Positions 15,139 to 22,124 of a DNA stretch of 47,799 nt are shown here, piece after piece; within the stretch, counting starts at the first letter, position 1; each line of letters starts with the position of its first letter. The stretch spans positions 1 through 47,799 of the forward strand of contig JAFZFX010000046.1 in the NCBI GenBank assembly GCA_017555695.1. The letters run 5' to 3'. Made by a program: the position numbers and the translations under genes. Below the pieces are notes generated by a model. It was not told the DNA's origin. It saw only the letters and a program-made list of their open reading frames with translations, and ran no database searches. Source of the stretch: Alistipes sp. (lineage in GTDB: Bacteria > Bacteroidota > Bacteroidia > Bacteroidales > Rikenellaceae).

Positions 15139-17481
15139 CTAAAGGCTGAAGCTCAGGGTCACACCCAAACGGCAGGGCTTGCCGTAGTTGTAGAAGTTGT
15201 TGGTCATCGACTTGAAGTAGAATGTGTAGAACTCTGTATTGGTGAGATTTCTGCCCCACAACGAGAGCGAGAAATCGCCCTTGCGCAACTCAACCGATGC
15301 GTTCAGCTGCGAATAGAAATCCTGCTTGAGTGTATTGGCCTCATTCCAATAGATGTCGCCCACACCCTGCCATGAGGCGTTAAGCACTACCTCATCCAAA
15401 ACGCGGCCACCAATCCACCAATTATACGCCGCACCGAGCGATGCCGTATGCTGCGGAGCGTAGGGCAAGTGGTTGCCCTTATAGTCCACAATACCATCGT
15501 TGAACTCCACGAACTTGGCGTTGGTGTAACCATAGCTTGCCATCAAGTTAAGATGGCTCAAATTCAACAACTTAAACACATTCCACGATGCCGAGAGCTC
15601 AACGCCTTGGCTGCGCGACTTACCCGCATTAGACATCATACGACCCGTGGTGAGTCCGTCGGGGAATACGGTCAGCTGCTGGTCGCGGCACTCAATCCAG
15701 AAGGCCGCAAAGTCAATGCCCAACTTATTCTGCGCCAGCATCAGGTGGCCACCCACCTCGTAGTTCCAGCTGTACTCAGGTTTGTAGGTGGTAACCGACG
15801 CCTCGTCGTATGGCGAAGGCTCCGACGAAGACGAGGGACGACCCACTGCCGTCATCGCATCGCTCATAAGCGCTGACTTGAACTTATTTTGCAGTATATC
15901 AGAGAAAATCTGCGTATTGAAACCGCCCGCCTTATAACCGCGTGTAGCCGTCACATACAAATCGCCAACGCCCGTAGTGAAGTTCACAGCAAACTTGGGC
16001 AACAACTCGAAGTAATCCATCTTCTCCTCGCCCTTGAATGGAAGCTCCACCTGACGAAAATCGGGCACCAGCTCGGGCATACCAGGACGCATCGAGCCCA
16101 TCTTGTAGCCAATCTGCGTATGGTTGTCATACTCCATTTTTGCTGCCTCATAATCCAATCTCAAGCCAGCAGTAAAACGCCAACGCTCGCCCGCCCTCAA
16201 CGAAGATTCGTGATATACGGCAAGACCATAGGTGGGCAAATCGAAGTTGCTCGCAATGGTCAGCGCATCTCTGTCGAACTGCAACAGCGCCTTAATCATA
16301 TCGGGCATATTGCCGAGAATCAGCGAGTTGATACCATCCTCAAGAATATTTACGGGTGCCGACATATTTATATTCTTATAAAAGCCGTAGGCTCCCGTAA
16401 TCCACTGCCAGCGGCGTGAGCCGTCAGCCGACTTGAAGACCACATCCTCCGACAAGGCGTGCTCGTGTTGCTCCTGCTCGAGCGTGAAGTACGACATCGG
16501 CGTAAGGTCGTTATCCATACGCATACGGTCGTGCATAAACTGATAGCTCGTCGTAGCCGAGAACTTAACCCTCTCGCCCGCATACGACAGCACCAGACCG
16601 TCATTCACATTCAGACGCATATATCCGCTGGGCGAGTTGTAGTTCACAGCACCCACCTGACCGCTCTGCTCGTCATACAAAGCGTAAGCATATCCGCCCT
16701 CGTCGGTGTAACCTACCGAGGCGACATTATCCAACATCCAGCCGCTGCCGATGCGCCACACTGTACGCACACGGCCACCGCTGGCCTGCCCCCAATCGAC
16801 ATTGCTGCCGTCAAACGAGTTATCGAAGAAACCGTCGGTGCGGTTGTAGTATGCACCCACCGAGTAGCCGAACTTGTCGCTATCGCTACGACCATAGTAC
16901 GACGCCTTTGCTCGCAAGGTGTTGCCCGAACCATACTCCACCGAGCCGCGCAGACCTTTGTAGTGCATCGGCGAGAGCGTATATACATTCATTTGGCCAC
17001 CCATCGTGTTACGACCATAGAGCGTACCCTGCGGGCCTCGCAGCATCTCCACACGCACCACATCGAGCATATCGAAATCGTAGTTGTTCTTGTTAAGGTA
17101 CGGCACACCGTCCACCATCATACCTATCACGGGCTGGTCGATGCGCGCACCGAAGCCACGCACATAGATTGACGAAGTCATCTTCGAGCCGTAGTCGGGC
17201 TGGTAGAAGTTGGGGATGATAGCCGACAACTCCTTCACCGAGCCAATATGCTCGCGCTCGAGGAGTTGCTCGCCAATGACGCTCGATGCTATGGGCTGAC
17301 GCTTAAGACCGAAATGCTGTTTGGGCATAATGGCCGACACAGAGACCATCTCTATCTCTTCGTTCTTGTAATATCCCAATGTATCGGTAGGCTCAGCGAC
17401 CACCATCTCGGCTGCCATCACACTCTGGCAAAACAAAGCAACAAGCAAGGCCGCAGCCACCTTCGTAAAAATTCTCTTCAT
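15139..17481 (-). CDS. TonB-dependent outer-membrane receptor
   Basis: This is a 22-stranded outer-membrane barrel for energised uptake of a siderophore, heme, vitamin or similar ligand. I place the start at the ATG ending at 17481 because MKRIFTKVAAALLVALFCQ is then a compact signal peptide. An upstream in-frame ATG at 17499 would add six residues. The plug domain is recognisable by IYVRGFGARIDQP, VRVEMLRGPQGTLYGRN and GGQMNVYT. The barrel ends in the typical aromatic terminus (LGVTLSFSL). There is no N-terminal carboxypeptidase-like domain and no SusD partner nearby, so it is not a SusC-type glycan importer. It is divergent from a LuxR-type regulator. The plug and barrel resemble iron/porphyrin-type receptors in general, but the ligand cannot be read from the sequence. 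Confidence 0.92.
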   Translation of the reverse strand: MKRIFTKVAAALLVALFCQSVMAAEMVVAEPTDTLGYYKNEEIEMVSVSAIMPKQHFGLKRQPIASSVIGEQLLEREHIGSVKELSAIIPNFYQPDYGSKMTSSIYVRGFGARIDQPVIGMMVDGVPYLNKNNYDFDMLDVVRVEMLRGPQGTLYGRNTMGGQMNVYTLSPMHYKGLRGSVEYGSGNTLRAKASYYGRSDSDKFGYSVGAYYNRTDGFFDNSFDGSNVDWGQASGGRVRTVWRIGSGWMLDNVASVGYTDEGGYAYALYDEQSGQVGAVNYNSPSGYMRLNVNDGLVLSYAGERVKFSATTSYQFMHDRMRMDNDLTPMSYFTLEQEQHEHALSEDVVFKSADGSRRWQWITGAYGFYKNINMSAPVNILEDGINSLILGNMPDMIKALLQFDRDALTIASNFDLPTYGLAVYHESSLRAGERWRFTAGLRLDYEAAKMEYDNHTQIGYKMGSMRPGMPELVPDFRQVELPFKGEEKMDYFELLPKFAVNFTTGVGDLYVTATRGYKAGGFNTQIFSDILQNKFKSALMSDAMTAVGRPSSSSEPSPYDEASVTTYKPEYSWNYEVGGHLMLAQNKLGIDFAAFWIECRDQQLTVFPDGLTTGRMMSNAGKSRSQGVELSASWNVFKLLNLSHLNLMASYGYTNAKFVEFNDGIVDYKGNHLPYAPQHTASLGAAYNWWIGGRVLDEVVLNASWQGVGDIYWNEANTLKQDFYSQLNASVELRKGDFSLSLWGRNLTNTEFYTFYFKSMTNNFYNYGKPCRLGVTLSFSL

Positions 17482-17521
17482 TATACATGTTTGTTTCATT
17501 AATACACATTTATTTAGGGTG

Positions 17522-17552
17522 CAAAGGTATGAGTAAAACTAAAACCATTCAA
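17522..17552 (-). promoter_or_regulatory. promoter of the TonB receptor gene
   Basis: On the minus strand, TTG (complement of 17550-17552), 20 bases, then TACCTTTG (complement of 17522-17529). This is a near-ideal match to the Bacteroidota promoter. Its -33 element abuts the near-palindrome at 17551-17570. Confidence 0.72.
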
Positions 17553-17570
17553 CTATCATTAATTATAGTT
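17551..17570 (+). promoter_or_regulatory. 20-bp near-palindrome between divergent promoters, operator candidate
   Basis: The arms AACTAT and ATAGTT enclose an ATTAAT core. Eighteen of twenty positions are self-complementary, with one mismatched pair. It overlaps the -33 elements of both the TonB receptor promoter (minus) and the LuxR regulator promoter (plus). It is therefore well placed for a dimeric regulator, most simply the adjacent LuxR-type protein, to control both. Confidence 0.55.
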
Positions 17571-17599
17571 TCGTTTTTCGGATAAATAGATTACTTTTG
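17569..17599 (+). promoter_or_regulatory. promoter of the LuxR-type regulator gene
   Basis: TTTCG at 17569-17573, 18 bases, then TACTTTTG at 17592-17599, which matches TAnnTTTG. The ATG follows only four bases after the box, so the transcript would be leaderless or nearly so. Confidence 0.5.
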
Positions 17600-17603
17600 T
17601 AAT

Positions 17604-18209
17604 ATGGATAATCGATTCAAAATAGTTGTCATACACCACAACACGCTGTGCTGTCTGGCTATGCGCACCATACTGACGGATATCGCCCCCTTTGTGGATA
17701 TGTTCCGTGATGTGGAGGTCGTATCGTTCAACTCTTTTGAGGAGTTTACCCAGCAAGCCCCGATCGATGTGATACACTACTTCATCTCCGAAGAGACCCT
17801 CGCCCAAAATGGGAAGTTCTTCGGCGACCTTTCACGCCGTTGCATAGTACTCACCGAGGGCAAGAGCAGTGCCGATGTAGGCAACTTCAGATGCATCGAC
17901 ATACACTGCCCCGAGCGCGAACTGCTCAAGTCGTTCCTGATGATGCAGAACACCGCCCACCACGCCCACGGTATGGAGCACCACTCCACCCAGGAGGAGG
18001 CCGAACTGCTGTCGCAACGCGAGAAGGAGGTGCTGGCACTGATTGTCAAGGGCTACATCAACAAAGAGATTGCCGATATGCTCAACATCTCGACGCCGAC
18101 GGTGATATTCCACCGCCGCAACATCAGCGAGAAGATTGGCTCACGAGCCATCGGCCGACAGACGATATATGCCGTGATGAACGGTATCGTCGATGTAAAG
18201 GAGTTGTAA
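17604..18209 (+). CDS. LuxR-family transcriptional regulator with degenerate receiver domain
   Basis: The C-terminal half (about 135-178, LLSQREKEVLALIVKGYINKEIA...TVIFHRRNISEKIG) is a clear LuxR/NarL-type helix-turn-helix. The N-terminal 110 residues have the size and beta/alpha pattern of a receiver domain but lack the acidic pocket. The usual Asp pair near residue 10 is His-His, and the phospho-acceptor strand reads VIHYFIS. Phosphorylation is therefore unlikely. Notable are a His-rich linker (HHAHGMEHH, 119-127) and a Cys-Pro dipeptide at 102-103. These could bind metal or heme, but that is inference. It is divergent from a TonB receptor and followed after 25 bases by a nitroreductase lipoprotein. 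The simplest reading is local regulation of uptake. Confidence 0.85.
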   Translation: MDNRFKIVVIHHNTLCCLAMRTILTDIAPFVDMFRDVEVVSFNSFEEFTQQAPIDVIHYFISEETLAQNGKFFGDLSRRCIVLTEGKSSADVGNFRCIDIHCPERELLKSFLMMQNTAHHAHGMEHHSTQEEAELLSQREKEVLALIVKGYINKEIADMLNISTPTVIFHRRNISEKIGSRAIGRQTIYAVMNGIVDVKEL

Positions 18210-18234
18210 CAAAAAGAAACAAAACTATAAAACT

Positions 18235-18873
18235 ATGAAAAAGTACATATTTTCAGCCCTCGCGCTGCTCTTCGCCGCAACATCGTGCGACGGCATTTCG
18301 CAGAACTCATCTAACGACTACCCCAACGAGGTTATCGAGGCTATTATGACTCGCCGTAGCGTGCGCTCTTACAACGACGAGCCCATTGCCGACGAGATTA
18401 TGGATAAGATTCTGGAGTGCGGTATTCACGCTCCCAACGGAATGAACGCCCAGCGCTGGGAGGTGAGAGTTGTAAAGTCGCAGGAGTGGATCAAAGACGC
18501 TACCGAGGCTTGGAAGAACTCTATGCCCGCCGACTCACCTATGGCAAAGCAGTTCGAGGATCCCTCGTTCAAAAATATGTTCCGCAACGCCACTTCGGTG
18601 GTATTCATTGCACACCGTCCTGGTCCCTGCTCGCAGATTGACTGCGGTCTGATGGCGGGTAATATGATGCTGGCGGCAAAGTCATTCGGCATCTCGTCGG
18701 TATGTATGATGGGCCCCATCGGTTTCTTCTCGACAGAGGCGGGCAAGCCCTTCCGTGAGACACTTGCACTCCCCGATGGTTATGAGTTGCTGATTTGCGT
18801 GGGTATGGGTTACTCTGACGAAACACCTGAGACGCCCGAGCGTCACTACTCGAAGGTGAAATATGTAAAATAG
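18235..18873 (+). CDS. nitroreductase family lipoprotein
   Basis: This 212-residue FMN-dependent nitroreductase-fold protein carries a lipoprotein signal (MKKYIFSALALLFAATSC, Cys18 in the lipobox). RRSVRSY and APNGMNAQRW are the usual FMN-binding segments. The C-terminal ETPERHYSKVKYV block is family-typical. Export of a flavin oxidoreductase is unusual, because cytosolic nitroreductases get reducing power from NAD(P)H. A periplasmic form would need another donor or pre-bound cofactor. It lies 25 bases after the LuxR-type regulator and is probably co-transcribed with it. A link to reduction of the receptor's ligand (iron chelate or corrinoid-like) is conceivable but unproven. Confidence 0.85.
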   Translation: MKKYIFSALALLFAATSCDGISQNSSNDYPNEVIEAIMTRRSVRSYNDEPIADEIMDKILECGIHAPNGMNAQRWEVRVVKSQEWIKDATEAWKNSMPADSPMAKQFEDPSFKNMFRNATSVVFIAHRPGPCSQIDCGLMAGNMMLAAKSFGISSVCMMGPIGFFSTEAGKPFRETLALPDGYELLICVGMGYSDETPETPERHYSKVKYVK

Positions 18874-18912
18874 CGACAAACTAATTTTTACATCAAATAC
18901 TTGCTCCGATAT

Positions 18913-18943
18913 TTTGAAATATCATCTAATTGGAATATATTTG
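18913..18943 (+). promoter_or_regulatory. promoter of the pheA attenuator and operon
   Basis: TTTG at 18913-18916, 19 bases, then TATATTTG at 18936-18943: a full match to TTTG-N19-TAnnTTTG. Transcription would start near 18950. That gives a leader of about 200 bases before pheA, with the small Phe/Tyr-rich ORF beginning about 65 bases in. Confidence 0.78.
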
Positions 18944-19014
18944 TATCATCGTTCATCGGGATTGAGATTCTGTTTTGAACGAAAAACAAATTAAACATTA
19001 AAGAGTAAATAAAA

Positions 19015-19080
19015 ATGGGTTTCTTCTTTTATAAGCGATTTTACTACTTCCGTGCGAACGGTCAGGATGTCGTATGCTAA
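19015..19080 (+). CDS. Phe/Tyr-rich leader peptide of an attenuator (21 residues)
   Basis: The small ORF runs from ATG 19015 to TAA 19080. After Met-Gly it reads FFFYKRFYYF, so eight of codons 3-12 are Phe (five) or Tyr (three). It then continues RANGQDVVC. It lies between a strong promoter and an intrinsic terminator and directly precedes prephenate dehydratase, aminotransferase and prephenate dehydrogenase genes. This is what is expected of a leader peptide whose slow translation during Phe or Tyr shortage prevents termination. No Shine-Dalgarno is seen, as for most genes here. A nine-codon ORF (MKMLSLMLY) starts right after the stop, at 19081, and ends at 19110 on the foot of the terminator. 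Whether it is translated by reinitiation is unknown. Confidence 0.85.
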   Translation: MGFFFYKRFYYFRANGQDVVC

Positions 19081-19118
19081 ATGAAGATGCTTTCATTGAT
19101 GTTATATTAATCCTGACC
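19060..19118 (+). promoter_or_regulatory. antiterminator pairing of the Phe/Tyr attenuator
   Basis: ggtcaggat at 19060-19068, inside codons 16-18 of the leader ORF, is identical to the 3' arm of the terminator at 19128-19136. It can therefore pair with atcctgacc at 19110-19118 and sequester the terminator's 5' arm. A small 6-bp hairpin (19080-19085 with 19092-19097) would sit in the intervening loop. A ribosome finishing at the stop codon 19078-19080 covers 19060-19068 and lets the terminator form. One stalled at the early Phe/Tyr codons leaves the segment free. I found no clear 'strand 1' that would sequester it otherwise, apart from a 4-bp stem with a GCGA loop at 19050-19061. Confidence 0.75.
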
Positions 19119-19142
19119 TTAACTTGAGGTCAGGATTTTTTT
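19109..19142 (+). terminator. intrinsic terminator of the Phe/Tyr attenuator
   Basis: A perfect 11-bp stem (aatcctgacct at 19109-19119 with aggtcaggatt at 19127-19137) has a 7-base loop. Seven T follow at 19136-19142, then T6 after one G. It ends eleven bases before the pheA start, with no gene end upstream that needs it, so its role is regulatory. Confidence 0.9.
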
Positions 19143-19153
19143 GTTTTTTAACG

Positions 19154-19963
19154 ATGCAAAAGATTGCAATACAAGGATACGAAGGTTGTTTCCACCACAT
19201 TGCGGCCATACAGTACTTTGGCCGCGACATCGAGATTCTGCCCTGCGACACCTTCCGCGAGGTGGCCGCGATGGTCAAGTCGAAGAAGGCCGATATGGGT
19301 ATGATGGCTATCGAGAACTCTATCGCAGGCTCTATCATCCCCAACTACAGCATCTTGCAAGATACCAACCTGCAGGTGGCGGGTGAGGTTTATCTGCCCA
19401 TCAAGCAGAATCTGATGGTGTTGCCCGATGTCGAGTTGGAGGATATCCGCGAGGTGGAGTCACACTCTATGGCGCTATTGCAGTGCATAGACTATCTGGA
19501 CAATCACCAGTGGAAACTCATCGAGTCGGAGGATACCGCCTTGAGTGCCCGTAACATTGCCGAGAAGGGTCTGCGCCACACCGCAGCCATAGCCAGCGAA
19601 CTTGCGGCCGAGATGTTCGGACTGAAGATTATCGCTCCCGAAATCAACTCAATCAAGAGCAACTACACCCGTTTTATGGTGCTCAAGCGCTACGACCACG
19701 ACATCGACCCCAACGCCAACAAAGCCTCGCTCTACTTCAAGGTCGAGCACGAGGAGGGTTCTTTGCTGAAGGCACTGGCACAGTTGCAGGATATCAACCT
19801 CTCGAAGTTGCAGTCGTACCCCATCCCCAGCGAGCCGTGGCACTACCTGTTCCACATCGACCTGGAGTTCAAGTGCCTGGACGACTACATCAACAACCTC
19901 AACCGCTTGCAGAGTGCCACCAAGGAGGTGCATGTCTACGGAGTTTACCGCAGCGGCAAATAG
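19154..19963 (+). CDS. pheA: prephenate dehydratase
   Basis: It converts prephenate to phenylpyruvate, the Phe branch point. The 269 residues comprise a periplasmic-binding-like catalytic domain (1-178) with IENSIAGS (53-60) and the catalytic Thr172 in the TRF motif (172-174). An ACT regulatory domain follows (about 190-265; GSLLKALAQL, then LSKLQSYPIPS where the classical ESRP motif would be). There is no chorismate mutase domain, which here is fused to DAHP synthase three genes on. The start is the ATG at 19154. An in-frame TTG further upstream lies inside the terminator hairpin and cannot be the start in a regulated mRNA. It is the first structural gene of the attenuated operon, followed by the aminotransferase after 57 bases. 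Confidence 0.95.
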   Translation: MQKIAIQGYEGCFHHIAAIQYFGRDIEILPCDTFREVAAMVKSKKADMGMMAIENSIAGSIIPNYSILQDTNLQVAGEVYLPIKQNLMVLPDVELEDIREVESHSMALLQCIDYLDNHQWKLIESEDTALSARNIAEKGLRHTAAIASELAAEMFGLKIIAPEINSIKSNYTRFMVLKRYDHDIDPNANKASLYFKVEHEEGSLLKALAQLQDINLSKLQSYPIPSEPWHYLFHIDLEFKCLDDYINNLNRLQSATKEVHVYGVYRSGK

Positions 19964-20020
19964 GACAAGAAGTACGAAGATAAACAATATAAATAATTAA
20001 CAATCAAACATTTTAGCATT

Positions 20021-21199
20021 ATGGCAAAAGTTCAAATCACTCCCTCGCACCGTATGGATAGCATCAAGGAGTATTACTTTTCAAAGAAGAACCGCGAGAT
20101 AGCCGAGTTGCGCAAGGCTGGCCGCGACATCATCAGCTTGGGTATCGGTAGCCCCGATATGCCCCCTGCACAGGCCGTTATCGACCGTTTGGCAAAAGAG
20201 GCACAGCGCCCCGATGTACACGCCTACCAGCCCTACAACGGTAGCGAATTGTTGCGTCAGGCTTACGCCGACTGGTACAAGAAGTGGTACAATGTAGAGT
20301 TGGACCCCAAGTCTGAGGTTCTGCCTCTGCTCGGCTCAAAGGAGGGTATCGTACACATCTGTATGGCATTCCTCGACGAGGGCGACAAGGTGTTGGTTCC
20401 CAACCCTGGCTACCCCACTTACCGTGCAGCCGTGACTTTGGCAGGTGGTGAGGTTATGGAGTACCGCCTCAACGCAGCCAACGGCTTCTACCCCAACTTC
20501 GAGGAGATTGAGAAGGAGGATTTGAGCAAGGTGAAGTTGATGTTCGTTAACTACCCCAATATGCCTACGGGTACACACCCCACAGTTGAGTTGTTCGAGA
20601 AGCTGGTTGAGTTTGCAGGCAAGCACAACATCCTGCTCGTTCACGACAACCCCTACAGCTTTGTTCGTAACAACCTCCAGTTGAGCATCCTCAACATCGA
20701 GGGCGCAAAGGATGTTGCCATCGAGATGAACTCAACAAGTAAGGGTCACTCAATGGCCGGTTGGCGTGTAGGTGTTGTTGCGGGTCGTGCCGACATCGTT
20801 AGCGACATCCTCCGTTTCAAGAGTAATATGGACTCTGGTATGTTCTACCCCGTACAGGCTGCTGCTGCCGAGGCTTTGGCTCTGGGCAACGAGTGGTTTG
20901 ACGAGTTGAACTCTACATACTATGCCCGCGAGGCTCGTGGTTACGAGTTGCTCGATGCTCTCGGATGCGACTATGTTAAGGGTCAGGCTGGTCTGTTCGT
21001 TTGGGCCGCTATGCCCGAGAACTTCGACGGCGACTGCTTCGCCTTCTCTGACAAGGTACTCAACGAGTGCGATGTATTCGTGACTCCTGGTGGTATCTTC
21101 GGTAGCGAGGGTAACAAGTACATCCGTATCTCACTCTGTATGCCCGAGGCTCGTCTGGCCGAGGCTGCCGAGCGTGTTAAGAGCCGTTTCGTAAAGTAA
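20021..21199 (+). CDS. class I/II aminotransferase, likely for aromatic amino acids
   Basis: This is a pyridoxal-phosphate enzyme of fold type I, 392 residues. Visible are SLGIGSPDMPP near the N-terminus, NYPNMPTG (177-184), the Asp in HDNPYSF, and STSKGHSMAGWRVG with the PLP lysine at 241. It resembles the LL-diaminopimelate/aspartate aminotransferase branch. Its position between pheA and tyrA in an attenuated Phe/Tyr operon makes transamination of phenylpyruvate and hydroxyphenylpyruvate (or prephenate) the likely job. The specificity is inference from context. The gap to tyrA is 11 bases. Confidence 0.9.
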   Translation: MAKVQITPSHRMDSIKEYYFSKKNREIAELRKAGRDIISLGIGSPDMPPAQAVIDRLAKEAQRPDVHAYQPYNGSELLRQAYADWYKKWYNVELDPKSEVLPLLGSKEGIVHICMAFLDEGDKVLVPNPGYPTYRAAVTLAGGEVMEYRLNAANGFYPNFEEIEKEDLSKVKLMFVNYPNMPTGTHPTVELFEKLVEFAGKHNILLVHDNPYSFVRNNLQLSILNIEGAKDVAIEMNSTSKGHSMAGWRVGVVAGRADIVSDILRFKSNMDSGMFYPVQAAAAEALALGNEWFDELNSTYYAREARGYELLDALGCDYVKGQAGLFVWAAMPENFDGDCFAFSDKVLNECDVFVTPGGIFGSEGNKYIRISLCMPEARLAEAAERVKSRFVK

Positions 21200-21210
21200 G
21201 AGCAAAAAGA

Positions 21211-22053
21211 ATGAAAGCGACCGTCATAGGTTTGGGTCTTATTGGTGGCTCTTTTGCATTGAGTCTTAAGCAGCAGGGACTGTGTGACGAGGTAACAGGC
21301 ATCGAGCACTCGGAGAAGAACGCCCGCAAGGCGTTGGAGTTGGGACTCGTTGAGCGCATCGTAACGCTCGATGAGGCTATCGCCGAGAGCGACTTGATTG
21401 TGCTTGCCACACCCGTCGATACGCTGCCCATAATGGCTACGAAGATACTCAACCGCATAAATCACAAGCAGATTGTGATGGATATGGGCTCCACCAAGCA
21501 AGAGTTGTGCGAGGTTACGATGATGCACCCCCGCAGAGGGCGTCTTGTGGCTACGCACCCTATGTGGGGTACCGAGAACAGTGGTCCCGAGGCTGCCGAG
21601 CGCAACGCCTTCAGTGGCCGCACGGTGGTTATCTGCGAGCGCGAACTCTCCGACGAGGATGCGTTACAGACCGTGGAGAGAATCTACAACTGCATAGGTA
21701 TGCCCATACGCTATATGTCGGCCGAGGAGCAAGATACACACTGCGCCTATGTTTCGCACATTTCGCATATCACCTCGTTCGCGCTGGCTCTGACGGTGTT
21801 GGAGAAGGAGCGCGAGGAGGAGCATATCTTCGACCTGGCTGCTGGAGGTTTTGAGAGTACGGTGCGTCTGGCAAAGAGTCTGCCGCAGACTTGGGCCCCG
21901 ATTTTCCTGGGCAACAAGTACAACATCCTGGATGTGTTGCGCGAGCATATACACCAGTTGCAGATTCTGCGCCGTATGATCGAACGCGACGACAGAGATG
22001 GTCTTATCGAGGCTATGCAGCGAGCGAACAAGATTAGAGATATCTTGAAGTAG
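21211..22053 (+). CDS. tyrA: prephenate dehydrogenase
   Basis: It oxidatively decarboxylates prephenate (or arogenate) to the Tyr precursor using NAD(P). The 280 residues begin with the Rossmann motif VIGLGLIGGS (5-14). DMGSTKQEL (91-99) and the active-site HPMWGTENSG (116-125) follow, with the helical dimerisation domain after about 160. There is no ACT domain and no fused chorismate mutase. It is the third structural gene after the attenuator. A hairpin terminator follows within ten bases of the stop, so it may end the first transcription unit. Confidence 0.94.
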   Translation: MKATVIGLGLIGGSFALSLKQQGLCDEVTGIEHSEKNARKALELGLVERIVTLDEAIAESDLIVLATPVDTLPIMATKILNRINHKQIVMDMGSTKQELCEVTMMHPRRGRLVATHPMWGTENSGPEAAERNAFSGRTVVICERELSDEDALQTVERIYNCIGMPIRYMSAEEQDTHCAYVSHISHITSFALALTVLEKEREEEHIFDLAAGGFESTVRLAKSLPQTWAPIFLGNKYNILDVLREHIHQLQILRRMIERDDRDGLIEAMQRANKIRDILK

Positions 22054-22059
22054 AACTAT

Positions 22060-22106
22060 CGGCGGCCGCAGGTTAGCCTCCGCAAAGAGGATGGCCGCCG
22101 TTTTTT
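22060..22106 (+). terminator. terminator between tyrA and the DAHP synthase gene
   Basis: The outer stem cggcggcc (22060-22067) pairs with ggccgccg (22093-22100). The inner stem cctc / gagg has a 6-base loop, and an 8-base bulge sits on the left side. T6 follows at 22101-22106. It lies 18 bases before the next start codon. Either it ends the pheA-tyrA unit or it is a second control point. I see no convincing promoter after it. Confidence 0.75.
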
Positions 22107-22124
22107 ATATTAGGTTAGGTAAAA

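Noticed and set aside
15139-17481. SusC-type glycan importer
   Set aside because: No N-terminal carboxypeptidase-like domain and no SusD gene beside it.
19015-19061. Classical 'strand 1' that would pair with the antiterminator segment in the leader
   Set aside because: I found no complement of ggtcaggat upstream, only a 4-bp stem with a GCGA loop. The model does not need it, but a textbook four-strand attenuator is not shown.
19124-19153. A TTG start that would lengthen prephenate dehydratase by ten residues
   Set aside because: These codons are the 3' half and T-run of the attenuator hairpin. The ATG at 19154 begins the conserved QKIAIQGYEG sequence.
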